This document shows positions 1 through 8,046 of a stretch of DNA of 64,000 bases, in pieces. Position numbers and translations under genes: made by a program. The stretch's first letter is position 1. Each line of letters begins with the position of its first letter. The notes beneath the pieces were generated by a model. That model searched no databases, was not told where the DNA came from, and worked only from the letters and a program-made list of their open reading frames with translations. Origin of the DNA: Streptomyces europaeiscabiei (GTDB taxonomy: Bacteria > Actinomycetota > Actinomycetes > Streptomycetales > Streptomycetaceae); contig NZ_CP107841.1 in assembly GCF_036346855.1 (NCBI RefSeq), positions 10,668,001 to 10,732,000 on the forward strand, read 5' to 3'.

Positions 1-1677
1 GTTGCTGTTCGGCCGCGGTGTGGGCCCGCCGCCGGCGGGGCCTGCGTGGCGTGTCTCGTACCAGTGCCGCATGCGGGAGCGGCGGAGCTTTCCGATGCCG
101 GTCCTGGGGACGTCCTGGGCGCGCACCGGCACGACCTGGCCGATGTGCAGACCGAGCCGGTCCGCGACCTGTGCGCGGATCAGGGCAGCGGCCCGCTCGG
201 GCCCGGTGCCGGGCCGCGGGTGGTAGAAGACGGCGAGTTCCTCTCCCTCGGGGCCGGTGACCGGGCAGGCCACCGTGTGGGCCGGCGCGACGAAGTCCAG
301 TTCCTCCACCGCGGCCTCGATCTCGTGGCTGTGGCAGCGCACACCGGCGCGTTCGATCAGGTCGTCGGCCCGGCCGGTGACGGTGAGGACGCCGTCCTGG
401 ACGAAGGCCAGGTCCCCGGTGCGGAACCAGCCGTCGGCGGTGAAGGCGCGGCGCGTGTGCTCGATGTCGTCGAGGTAGCCGGGGGTGACCGAGGGGCCGC
501 TCACCTGGAGGTGGCCCGGGGTGCCCGCCGGGACGGGCTCGTCCTGCTCGTCGACGCAGCGCACCGCGGTGCCGGGCTGGGGCCGGCCGGCCGGGACGTA
601 GCGCGCGTGCCCGGGGTCCAGGTCGGACAGCCGGCAGTCGACGACGCCCGCCGCCGTCTCGGACATGCCCCAGCCGGGGAACATCGCGTCCGGCGGCAGG
701 CCGAAGGGGGCGAGCAGCTCCATGAAACGCCGTACCACCGAGGCGTGCACGGCCTCCCCGCCGTTCATGAGGTACCGCAGCCGCCTCAGGTCCCAGTCCT
801 CGCCGGCCAGCCGGTGCGCCTGGTCGTTGACCAGGGACAGGGCGAAGTTGGGAGCCCATGTGGTGCAGGCCCGGTGCCGGGCGGCGAGGGCGAGCCAGCG
901 CAGCGGGTCGGCGAGGACGCGTTCGGGGCGGGCGTGCACCTGGTGCGCCCCGAGGAACACGTCGCGCACATGGAACAGCAGCAGCCCGCCGGCATGGTCG
1001 AGCGGCATCCAGTTGACGCTGCGGGTCGTGGCACCGAGCCCGTTGGCGCGGGCCGTCGCGGCGCTGCGGCTGAGGATGTTGCGGTGGGTGAGCATCACGG
1101 CCTTGGGCGTGCTGGTGGAGCCGGAGGTGAGCAGCAGGACGGCGAGGTCGTCCGGGCGGGACGGGTGCCGGCGGTGGTCGGGGTGTGTGGCGCGCAGCTG
1201 GTGGGGGTGGCCCAGCCAGGACCTGGCCCAGCCGGGGTGTGCGCGGGTGCGCGCGGCGAGGTGCTGGTCCGGTCCGGTGACGGTGTACGGCCTGCCGTAG
1301 CGGTTCCACACCGCGTCCAGCAGGCCGGGGGCGGCGGTCCGGGCGGCGGGTGTGGCGCCCGTGCCCACGGGCAGGGGGACGAAGCCGCCCAGGACGCAGG
1401 CCCAGAAGGTGGCCAGCAGGTCCGGCTGGTGGGCGACGTGCACGAGGACCCGGTCCCCGGGCGTCACTCCCGCCGCCCGCATCCCGGCCACCAGCCGGCC
1501 GGCCTCGTCGAGCAGCCGGGCGTAGCTCCACCGTGTCTCGCCGCCGTCGGTGTGGACGAAGCACAGGCCCTGGGCGCCGGAGGCGGCCGCGGCCCGCGTG
1601 AGCGCCGTGGTGAGCGTGGCGTACTCCGGGCGGGGGGCGGGTCCGCCGTCCAGCAGTGAGACACCGAAGGAGGTCAT
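1..1677 (-). CDS. AMP-dependent acyl/aryl ligase (adenylation domain), 3' end outside window
   Basis: ANL-superfamily enzyme that activates a carboxylic acid as acyl-AMP. The reading frame is open for 559 codons from an ATG at 1677 to the window edge. Visible motifs are an intact P-loop (TSGSTSTPKAV), the A5 region (GWGMSETAAG), the TGDLAF segment and the A10 catalytic lysine in GIGKLRRSRM, so it looks functional. After A10 the sequence becomes Pro/Gly-rich, suggesting a linker into a further domain such as a carrier or PKS module beyond the edge. The start overlaps the stop of the upstream AraC gene by 4 nt (ATGA), so the two are translationally coupled. Substrate is unknown; an aryl or shikimate-derived acid fits the context (inference). 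Confidence 0.85.
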   Translation of the reverse strand, partial: MTSFGVSLLDGGPAPRPEYATLTTALTRAAAASGAQGLCFVHTDGGETRWSYARLLDEAGRLVAGMRAAGVTPGDRVLVHVAHQPDLLATFWACVLGGFVPLPVGTGATPAARTAAPGLLDAVWNRYGRPYTVTGPDQHLAARTRAHPGWARSWLGHPHQLRATHPDHRRHPSRPDDLAVLLLTSGSTSTPKAVMLTHRNILSRSAATARANGLGATTRSVNWMPLDHAGGLLLFHVRDVFLGAHQVHARPERVLADPLRWLALAARHRACTTWAPNFALSLVNDQAHRLAGEDWDLRRLRYLMNGGEAVHASVVRRFMELLAPFGLPPDAMFPGWGMSETAAGVVDCRLSDLDPGHARYVPAGRPQPGTAVRCVDEQDEPVPAGTPGHLQVSGPSVTPGYLDDIEHTRRAFTADGWFRTGDLAFVQDGVLTVTGRADDLIERAGVRCHSHEIEAAVEELDFVAPAHTVACPVTGPEGEELAVFYHPRPGTGPERAAALIRAQVADRLGLHIGQVVPVRAQDVPRTGIGKLRRSRMRHWYETRHAGPAGGGPTPRPNSN

Positions 1678-2639
1678 CGGGTGTCACGCTCCCTGCGGTA
1701 GTCCCGGGGCGTGGTGCCGTAGCGGTCGCGGAAGAGCCGGCTGAAGTGGGACGCCCCGTACAGCCCGGCCCGCTCCCCGATCAGTGCGACGGGCAGGTGG
1801 TCCAGGGCGGGGTCGGCGAGTTCGGCCCGGCAGCGGGCCAGCCGTTCGTCGCGTATCCAGCGGGCCGGGCTGAGGCCGTACTCCTGGAAGACCTTCTGGA
1901 GGTAGCGCAGGGAGACGTTGTGCTCCCGGGCGATGGTCACCGGGCTGAGGCCGGGTTCCGCCAGCTGCCGGCGGACGTAGGCCTGGATGTGCAGCATCAG
2001 CGTCTGCCGGGCGATCTGCGGGTCGTCGGCGACCTCGCGCATGCGTTCGGCGAACAGTGCCGCGGTCAGCCCGACGACGCTGCCGCCGAGCAGGTCGACC
2101 GCGGTCTGCACCTCCCGGCCGTGCCGGCCGAGCCCTTCCAGCAGGGAGGACAGCAGGGCGGCCAGCCCCTCGGCGCCCGACCAGCAGCGGGCCGTCAGGC
2201 GTCCGGCCTCCGCCGCGGTCAGCCCCACCAGGCGGTGGGTGACCATCACGTCCACCAGCCGGTAGTTCTCGGGCATGACCACCTTGTAGGGGCGGGTGCT
2301 GTCGTAGCAGAGGAGCTGGGGGGCGCGCACCGCTGCGTGCCGGCCGTCCTGGACCACCCAGAGGGATCCGGTCAGCGGCCGGCACACCCGCAGGAAGCCC
2401 GCGGCCTGCGGGTCGATCTGCCGGGCCGGACGCACCAGTTCCCCGGGGCCGCCCTTGACCAGGGACACCCGCACCTCGCCGAACTGGTGGGTCCGCATCG
2501 TCCCGTCGAGCGGTTCGTCGTGTTCCCTGACGATCTGCACGCCCCCGCGTCCGGCACTCGAGGGGCCTTTGCCGGACGCGGGAAGGACGGCGCGCACCGG
2601 CTTCGGTTCGTCGAGGCGTAACACCGCATCAACCTCCAT
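1674..2639 (-). CDS. AraC-family transcriptional regulator
   Basis: 321-residue regulator with an N-terminal AraC-binding-like domain (about residues 10-200) and a C-terminal double helix-turn-helix of the AraC type ending in the signature GASHFSRLFRDRYGTTPRDY. I chose the ATG at 2639 because the upstream in-frame extension runs through the operator palindrome at 2698-2715. It is the first gene of a unit with the AMP ligase, whose start overlaps its stop. The butyrolactone-receptor-type operator 60 nt upstream suggests it is the intermediate switch between the signal receptor and the biosynthetic genes (inference). Likely an activator of this cluster. Confidence 0.88.
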   Translation of the reverse strand: MEVDAVLRLDEPKPVRAVLPASGKGPSSAGRGGVQIVREHDEPLDGTMRTHQFGEVRVSLVKGGPGELVRPARQIDPQAAGFLRVCRPLTGSLWVVQDGRHAAVRAPQLLCYDSTRPYKVVMPENYRLVDVMVTHRLVGLTAAEAGRLTARCWSGAEGLAALLSSLLEGLGRHGREVQTAVDLLGGSVVGLTAALFAERMREVADDPQIARQTLMLHIQAYVRRQLAEPGLSPVTIAREHNVSLRYLQKVFQEYGLSPARWIRDERLARCRAELADPALDHLPVALIGERAGLYGASHFSRLFRDRYGTTPRDYRRERDTR

Positions 2640-2697
2640 CCATGCGTCGGGACGGAGTCGGCCGTCGGGCGGCGGTCCGTCGCCCCACCATGTAAAC

Positions 2698-2715
2698 ATA
2701 CCCGCATGCCGGTAT
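2698..2715. promoter_or_regulatory. Autoregulator-responsive-element-like operator A (upstream of AraC gene)
   Basis: ATACCCGCATGCCGGTAT is an 18-bp palindrome with one mismatch pair. It shares the core CCCGCATGC with the sites at 14487 and 17835. On the minus strand it lies in a 17-bp spacer between TGGGAT and TTTACA, possible -35 and -10 boxes for the AraC gene, so binding would block transcription. The motif matches the form of operators of ArpA/ScbR-type receptors, and such a receptor is encoded at 17078-17749. Confidence 0.7.
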
Positions 2716-2722
2716 CCCAGTT

Positions 2723-2741
2723 GCATCGGAGGATTCGATGC
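2723..2741. repeat. Short inverted repeat beside operator A
   Basis: GCATCG (2723-2728) and CGATGC (2736-2741) form an inverted repeat with a 7-nt spacer. The GCATCGGA box recurs at exactly the same distance from the core of operator B (14512-14519), so it may belong to a longer shared promoter or operator module. Confidence 0.4.
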
Positions 2742-2788
2742 GACGTGGTCCGCCGCGGGCACGGCGCACCGGGGCGGCGGCGGACGGG

Positions 2789-2806
2789 CGTCGCGCTTGC
2801 GCGACG
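2789..2806. terminator. Hairpin downstream of the transaldolase-like gene
   Basis: Perfect 8-bp stem CGTCGCGC / GCGCGACG with a 2-nt loop, 15 nt past the stop codon at 2821. It has no U-tract, as is common in high-GC actinomycetes. It probably ends the long minus-strand operon that starts at 11657. Confidence 0.5.
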
Positions 2807-2820
2807 GCCCGGCGGGGCGT

Positions 2821-3900
2821 TCACCCCGGGGCGGCGGCGGTGCTCCCCCCGTCCGCTGCGGGCGGGGCGGCGGCGCGCAGGGCTGCCCCGACGAGCTGCG
2901 CCGTGTGCCGCTGGCGCCGGGCGGAGGCGGCCAGCGCGGCCGCCTCCGCCTTCGCGGTCAGCTCCCGGTAGCAGATGCCCTGCTCCGCCGGCGCGCCCAG
3001 CACGCGCCAGGCCCGGGCGCCGTCGCCGGCCGGCCGGACGCCCGGCTGCGTCGTGCCGTCCCACCGCAGCGGATACGGCCGGGCCCCCTGCTCCGCCAGC
3101 GCCCGCCAGCGCGTTCCCTCCAGGACCTGCTCACGGATACGCAGGGCCGTGTCCACGGTGGCGGCCGCCAGAGCGCCCCGCACCAGGCGGCCGGTGCCCG
3201 CCGAGCGCGCACGCGCCCCGCCGGGCACCGGCCCACCCGCCGGTGCGCCGCCCGGCGCGCCGCCGGGAGCACCGGCTGCCGAGTCCAGTCCGGCGACCGC
3301 CAGCGAGAGCGCCGTCGGCACCGCGCCGAGGTCGAGCCCGGCCCGCGCCGCCCCTTCGAGCCCGGTCAGGAAGGCGTCGACGACACGGGCGTACCGCTCG
3401 ACGGAGACGACGCAGACGGCGTGCACCCCGATGCCCTCGGACAGACACCCGGTGATCGCCTGAAGCCCCCGCGCGGTGGCCGGGACGGTGATCATCAGGT
3501 TCGGCCGGCCCACGGCGCGGTGCAGGGCCCGCGCCCCCGCCAGGACGGCGAGCGGATCGTGGGCCAGCGACACGGGGACGGCGGCGCACACATGACCGCC
3601 CGGACCCCCCACGGCCTGTCGGCGCTCGCGCAGCCGGTCGGCGGCCGAACGCGCGCCGTGGACGACCAGTTCGCCCAGCGCCTCACCGGCCCCGCGGCGG
3701 CGCCGGGCCAGGTCCTCCAGATGAAGACGGTAGGCCGGATACGGCACGGGTGTGCCCTCCGTCTCCGGGCCGCCCGGATGATGCACGTGCAGGAACGGAC
3801 CAAGCGGTCCGTTCTCCACACCGGCGCCCGCACCGGGGGTGGGGGTGGGGGTGGGGCCGGCCAGGGCGCCCAGTGGCGCGCACAGCGGCGCGGCGCTCAT
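2821..3900 (-). CDS. Transaldolase homologue lacking the Schiff-base lysine
   Basis: 359 residues. The middle (about 100-210) aligns by eye with actinobacterial transaldolase: VSLAHD, RPNLMI-VPAT, and EGI-V followed by SVERYARVVDAFLTGLE. The lysine of the family motif (NLxIKIPAT), which forms the Schiff base with the donor ketose, is Thr138 here (NLMITVPAT). The N-terminal T-S-N-P signature is not found and the C-terminal STG motif is replaced by RWDGTTQPG. It is therefore unlikely to be an ordinary transaldolase; a pseudoenzyme, scaffold or new lyase are options. The N-terminus has a (TP)n Gly-rich stretch. It is the last gene of the operon and overlaps the upstream small gene by ATGA. Confidence 0.7.
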   Translation of the reverse strand: MSAAPLCAPLGALAGPTPTPTPGAGAGVENGPLGPFLHVHHPGGPETEGTPVPYPAYRLHLEDLARRRRGAGEALGELVVHGARSAADRLRERRQAVGGPGGHVCAAVPVSLAHDPLAVLAGARALHRAVGRPNLMITVPATARGLQAITGCLSEGIGVHAVCVVSVERYARVVDAFLTGLEGAARAGLDLGAVPTALSLAVAGLDSAAGAPGGAPGGAPAGGPVPGGARARSAGTGRLVRGALAAATVDTALRIREQVLEGTRWRALAEQGARPYPLRWDGTTQPGVRPAGDGARAWRVLGAPAEQGICYRELTAKAEAAALAASARRQRHTAQLVGAALRAAAPPAADGGSTAAAPG

Positions 3901-4187
3901 CGCGGGCCTCCGTACACCGCGCGCCCGCAGCCGCCCCGAACGCCCCGGACGGCCCGGACGGCCCGGACGGCCCGGACGGCCGGGGCGGGTGGCGGCCCCG
4001 CCGGCCCGTGCGGCCGCCGGCGGATGGAGCCGGCACCGGCACCCGACCGCGCGATGCCCACGGCCCCGCCCGCAAGGGCCCGTGCCCCCTCCGCGTAACG
4101 GCGGCCGGCGCCGCGCCGGACCGGTCCGGGCCGCGCGGGCGGCAGGAACCGGAAGAAGTCGTCGTACTCGGTGAGCGCCGCGGTCAC
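3897..4187 (-). CDS. Small translationally coupled protein with codon-level tandem repeat
   Basis: 96 codons from a GTG overlapping the upstream stop (GTGA) to a stop overlapping the downstream ATG (ATGA). The N-terminus (TEYDDFFRFLPPARPG) looks like normal coding sequence. The rest is Ala/Arg/Gly-rich and contains an (AVR)n run produced by a 9-nt tandem repeat (cggacggcc type, about 3935-3990). No family is recognised. The overlap at both ends is the best evidence that it is translated. It could instead be a coupling leader or a decayed gene. Confidence 0.5.
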   Translation of the reverse strand: MTAALTEYDDFFRFLPPARPGPVRRGAGRRYAEGARALAGGAVGIARSGAGAGSIRRRPHGPAGPPPAPAVRAVRAVRAVRGVRGGCGRAVYGGPR

Positions 4188-5524
4188 GGCTGCCTCCTCG
4201 GACGGGTGCCGGCACCCTCGACCGCCCGCGGCCGGGGCTCGCTGCGGCCCCGGGCGCGCAGCAGGACAACGGTGGCGTGGGCCACCGAGGCGAGCGTCAT
4301 GTGGCGGTGCCAGCCGGCGAAGGTACGGCCCTCGAAGTCGTACAGGCCGACCTGGCGGCCCGTCACGTCCATGTCCCGGGCCAGCCGTGCGGGTGCGGCG
4401 GCCAGCCGCAGCAGCGCACCGTCGGACAGATGGCCCAGATCGGTGAGCCAGTACCCGCCGTCCGCCGGGCCGCGGGGGTCCCTCTGCACCAGCAGCGTCT
4501 GCCGCTGCCGGGACCGGGACGGCACGCCGGCGGCCCGGCACGCCACCCGGGCCACCTCACGGGGCCCCGCCCCCGGCCCCCACGCGCACACACGGCTCCA
4601 GCGGCGCGGGGGCACCGCGCCCGCCAGCTGCCGCGCGGTGACCACGAGCCCGCCTTCCGGGCCGTCGGGGGCGAGGGGCGTCAGCAGCTGCGAGGCACTG
4701 ACGCGCAGCAGATAGGGCACGCCGCCCGCGCCGAGCCGGGCGGCGAGCGGGCCCGCCTCGGCCGTCCGGGCGTCCAGGACGACCGGACGGCACGGCGGCC
4801 CCGCCGTACGGGCGGATGCCATCGCCAGGTCGACACCGGCGGCGGCCGCGTCCAGGACACGGGCGTCCTCGGGGATACCGGCCCGCTCGCGCAGCACGGC
4901 GTCCTCGGCCCAGCGTGCGCTGAGCCCGAGGTGCCAGTCGACCGGGTAGCCGCCCCACTCGGTGGCCGCCCACAGTCCCACGGACCGCCGCGCGTTGACG
5001 GGCCGTCCGGTGCGCGGGTCCGCGCAGTGGGCGTCGACGCCCACGCCGCCCGGGCCCGCGCGCGGCGTGGTCGCGGTGTGCAGGACCCAGGCGACGGGGT
5101 TCAGCAGGTCGCCCATGTGATGGGCGAGAGCGCCGCGCACCGGACTCCACCGCCACGTCGAGGCGGTCACGAGGTGGTGCAGCCGCTGGATGTCGGCCGG
5201 CACCCCGGTGTGGGAGGCGATGTTGCGGATGGTCTTGCGTCCCGTGGCCCGCAGCAGCCCCCGCACGTACAGCTCGCCGCTGCGCCGCTGGTCGCGGCGC
5301 GGCATGGACCACAGCACCCGGTGGGACAGGTCGGCGACCCGGTCGGGGGCCGCCCGGGCGGCGGGGCCGGGTACGGCGGGCCGGGGTACGGCGGCCGGGT
5401 CCGGTGCGGGGGGACCGGGGGAGCGGGCGGCCCGGTCCATGACGGTGCCCGGGGCGGCGATGCCGGGGGCCCCCGCCGGGAACGGGGGCGCCGCCAGGGT
5501 GCTCCGCGCGGCGGGAGCGCTCAT
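4184..5524 (-). CDS. IS701-type transposase-derived protein, catalytic residues eroded
   Basis: 446 residues. The C-terminus keeps the IS701/DDE-superfamily block FAGWHRHMTLASVAHA and a central VLDAR segment. The first catalytic Asp context (usually a DDTGFPKKG-like motif) is replaced by LHTATTPRAG. No terminal inverted repeats flank it and it is locked into the operon by ATGA overlap with the dehydroquinate-synthase-like gene. This argues for a domesticated protein, perhaps a DNA-binding regulator, rather than a mobile element (inference). Proteins of this type are seen in other actinomycete biosynthetic clusters. Confidence 0.65.
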   Translation of the reverse strand: MSAPAARSTLAAPPFPAGAPGIAAPGTVMDRAARSPGPPAPDPAAVPRPAVPGPAARAAPDRVADLSHRVLWSMPRRDQRRSGELYVRGLLRATGRKTIRNIASHTGVPADIQRLHHLVTASTWRWSPVRGALAHHMGDLLNPVAWVLHTATTPRAGPGGVGVDAHCADPRTGRPVNARRSVGLWAATEWGGYPVDWHLGLSARWAEDAVLRERAGIPEDARVLDAAAAGVDLAMASARTAGPPCRPVVLDARTAEAGPLAARLGAGGVPYLLRVSASQLLTPLAPDGPEGGLVVTARQLAGAVPPRRWSRVCAWGPGAGPREVARVACRAAGVPSRSRQRQTLLVQRDPRGPADGGYWLTDLGHLSDGALLRLAAAPARLARDMDVTGRQVGLYDFEGRTFAGWHRHMTLASVAHATVVLLRARGRSEPRPRAVEGAGTRPRRQP

Positions 5525-6621
5525 CCGCCCACCCGGGCCCACGCCGCCTGCAGCAGTTCGGGATCGGGGCCCTGCAGCAGCCCGGGACGGCCCGGCGCGT
5601 CCAGGACGACGAACCTGAGCCTTCCGCCGCGGGCGGTGCCGTCCGCTCCGAGCGAGGCACGCAGCCGCTCCCAGGCGTGCCGCGGGTAGGAGGTGGGCAG
5701 TCCCAGCGACTCAAGGACGGTGCGGTGGCGCAGCACGTGCGGTGCGTCCAGCCGTCCCGCCGCGTGGGCGAGTTCGGCGGCGTACACCATGCCGATGGAC
5801 ACCGCGTGGCCGTGCCTGATGCGGTAGCCCTCCGCGTGCTCGACGGCGTGGCCCAGGGTGTGGCCGTAGTCGAGGAACTCCCGCGGGCCCTCGGCGAGCG
5901 GGTCGGTGCCCAGCAGGGCGCTCTTGGCCCGCACGGCGCCCTCGACCAGCTCCGCGGTGCGCCCGCCCGCGGGATCGGCCGCCGCCCGCGGGTCCGCCTC
6001 GATCAGGTCCAGGAGCGCGGGATCGGCGATCAGCCCCGCCTTGACCACCTCGGCGAGGCCGCCGACGTACTCGGGCAGCGGCAGCGTGGCGAGCAGGTCC
6101 AGGTCGCACACGACGCCGGCCGGCCGGTGCAGGGCGCCGACCAGGTTCTTGCCCTGGGGGACGTTGAGGGAGCCCCTGCCTGAGACCGAGGCACCGACCA
6201 TGCCCAGCAGGGTGGAGGGCACCAGCACCAGACGCAGCCCCTGTTGCCAGGTGGCGGCGAGGAAACCGGCGAGGTCGGTGGTGGCGCCGCCGCCGACGGC
6301 CACGACCGCGTCGCCGCGGGTGAAGCCCACTTCGGCGAGCCGGGACCACAGATACACCAGCACACCGGCGTCCTTGGCGGACTCGCCGGGCGGTACCACC
6401 AGCTCCAGCACCTGACGGCCGTGCCGTTCGAGGTCGCCGGCGATGCGCCGGGCGGCGGCGGCCAGCGCCGGCGGATGTATGAGCGCCACCCGCGTCGCGC
6501 TGTCGCCGAGCAGCGGCCCGACGTGCTCGTGCAGGCCGGTGCCGACGACGACGGGGTACGGTGCCCCGCCGGTCGCCTGCAGGGTCGTCGGGGCGGTGTC
6601 CGGTTGCATGGAGAAAGTCAT
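5521..6621 (-). CDS. Dehydroquinate synthase-like sugar phosphate cyclase with altered active site
   Basis: 366 residues, the normal AroB length. It keeps the NAD+-binding GGGATTD (about 110-116) and the zinc ligands of the family (Glu191 in GLAEVVK, His254 in YGHTLGH, and His270). The substrate loop DAAVGGKTGIN of standard enzymes reads GASVSGRGSLN (about 143-153), so the Asp is Gly143 and the phosphate-binding Lys is Arg149. The NYGHT Asn is Asp251 and the C-terminal KxDKK motif is absent. It may cyclise a different sugar phosphate or be inactive. ATG chosen for its GAGG ribosome-binding site; the chorismate synthase stop lies 8 nt upstream. Confidence 0.75.
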   Translation of the reverse strand: MTFSMQPDTAPTTLQATGGAPYPVVVGTGLHEHVGPLLGDSATRVALIHPPALAAAARRIAGDLERHGRQVLELVVPPGESAKDAGVLVYLWSRLAEVGFTRGDAVVAVGGGATTDLAGFLAATWQQGLRLVLVPSTLLGMVGASVSGRGSLNVPQGKNLVGALHRPAGVVCDLDLLATLPLPEYVGGLAEVVKAGLIADPALLDLIEADPRAAADPAGGRTAELVEGAVRAKSALLGTDPLAEGPREFLDYGHTLGHAVEHAEGYRIRHGHAVSIGMVYAAELAHAAGRLDAPHVLRHRTVLESLGLPTSYPRHAWERLRASLGADGTARGGRLRFVVLDAPGRPGLLQGPDPELLQAAWARVGG

Positions 6622-6629
6622 GGTCTGCC

Positions 6630-7814
6630 TCACTTGATCGCCAGGTGGCTCAGGTAGGTGCGGTGGTTGCGGGAGGTCTCCGCCACGCTGTCGCCGCCGA
6701 ACTTCTCCAGCGCGGCGTCCGCGACGACCAGCGCGGTCACCGCCTGCGCGACCACGGCGGCGGCCGGTACCGCGCAGACGTCGGAACGCTGGTGGTGGGC
6801 CACGGCGGTGTCACCGGTGGCCACGTCCACGGTGGCCAGCGCCCTGGGCACGGTGGCGATGGGTTTCATGGCGGCGCGCACCCGCAGCGGCTCGCCCGTC
6901 GAGATACCGCCCTCGACGCCGCCGGAACGGGCGCTGGCCCGGCGCAGGCCACCCTCGCCGGGCACGATCTCGTCGTGCGCGCGCGAGCCCGGGACACCGG
7001 CGAGCGCGAAGCCCTCACCGAGTTCGACGCCCTTGATGGCCGGGATGCCCATGAGGGCACCGGCCAGGCGCGCGTCCAGCCGGCGGTCCCAGTGCACATG
7101 CGATCCCAGGCCAGGCGGAAGCCCGAACACCAGGACCTCGACGATGCCGCCGAGCGTGTCCCCGGCCCGGTGCGCCCGGTCCACCTCGGCGACCATGGCG
7201 GCCGATGCCGCGGAGTCGAAGCAGCGTACGGGGTCGGCGTCGAGCCGGCCGGTGTCCTGCGGGCCGGGCAGTACCGGTGAGGGCGAGTGCCGGCCGCCGA
7301 GCGCCACGACGTGGCTGACGAGTTCGACTCCGTAGGCCTGCCCCAGGAAGGCCTGGGCGAGGGCGCCCAGCGCCACGCGGGCGGCCGTCTCGCGGGCGCT
7401 GGCCCGCTCCAGCACCGGCCGGGCGTCGTCGAACCCGTACTTCTGCATACCGGCCAGATCGGCATGGCCGGGGCGGGGACGGGTGAGGGGGGCGCCGCGG
7501 GCCTGGCGGGAGAGGGCGTCGGCGCTCACCGGGTCGGCGGCCATCACCGTCTGCCACTTGGGCCATTCGGTGTTGCCCACGCGGACCGCGACCGGGCTGC
7601 CGAGGGTGCGGCCGTGGCGTACCCCGCCGACGAAGGCGACCTCGTCGCGTTCGAACTTCATACGGGCACCGCGCCCGTGTCCCAGGCGTCGGCGGGCGAG
7701 TGCGTCGGCGACCTCGTCGGTGGAGGTCCGCACATCCGCGGGCAGTCCCTCGAGCACGGCGGTCAGGGCCGGCCCGTGCGACTCGCCGGCGGTGAGCCAT
7801 CGCAGAGTTGGCAA
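6630..7814 (-). CDS. aroC: Chorismate synthase
   Basis: Converts 5-enolpyruvylshikimate-3-phosphate to chorismate with reduced FMN. A TTG start at 7814 with GGAAG 4 nt upstream gives 394 residues, the usual family length, beginning [14 protein letters not shown]. Conserved blocks are present: [31 protein letters not shown] and [12 protein letters not shown]. All key basic and His positions look intact, so this copy is probably active, unlike its neighbours. As a cluster-borne second copy it would raise chorismate supply for the product. The reading frame stays open upstream of TTG but that part is low-complexity repeat. Confidence 0.92.
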   Translation of the reverse strand: MPTLRWLTAGESHGPALTAVLEGLPADVRTSTDEVADALARRRLGHGRGARMKFERDEVAFVGGVRHGRTLGSPVAVRVGNTEWPKWQTVMAADPVSADALSRQARGAPLTRPRPGHADLAGMQKYGFDDARPVLERASARETAARVALGALAQAFLGQAYGVELVSHVVALGGRHSPSPVLPGPQDTGRLDADPVRCFDSAASAAMVAEVDRAHRAGDTLGGIVEVLVFGLPPGLGSHVHWDRRLDARLAGALMGIPAIKGVELGEGFALAGVPGSRAHDEIVPGEGGLRRASARSGGVEGGISTGEPLRVRAAMKPIATVPRALATVDVATGDTAVAHHQRSDVCAVPAAAVVAQAVTALVVADAALEKFGGDSVAETSRNHRTYLSHLAIK

Positions 7815-7832
7815 TGCACTTCCTTCGTTCTG

Positions 7833-8046
7833 GTACGCGGGCGGATGGGAGCGAGCGGGACGCGGGCCGCGATGCGGACGCACGCGCGTCGCACGGACGT
7901 ACGCGCCGTGTGCGCCGTGTGCGTCGCGCGGAGGTACGGCTGTGCGCGGAGGTACGGCCGTGCGTGCCGTGTGTGTTGTGCGTGCCGTGCGTGTTGTGGG
8001 TGTCGTGCGGTTCGGGGGAGGGGGCGGCAGGCGGCCTGGGCGGGCG
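7833..8046. repeat. Low-complexity tandem-repeat intergenic region
   Basis: Between tyrA and aroC there are degenerate tandem repeats on the plus strand, such as gcggaggtacggctgtgc twice (about 7936-7970) and runs of cgtgccgtgtgtgttgtg-like units (7970-8010). The minus-strand frame is open across them, giving a Thr/Ala/Arg-rich stretch in frame with aroC. I treat it as untranslated. Confidence 0.6.

Noticed and set aside
46..1659. 537-codon open frame on the plus strand
   Set aside because: Opposite strand of the AMP ligase; composition-driven, no motif, while the minus frame has all ligase motifs.
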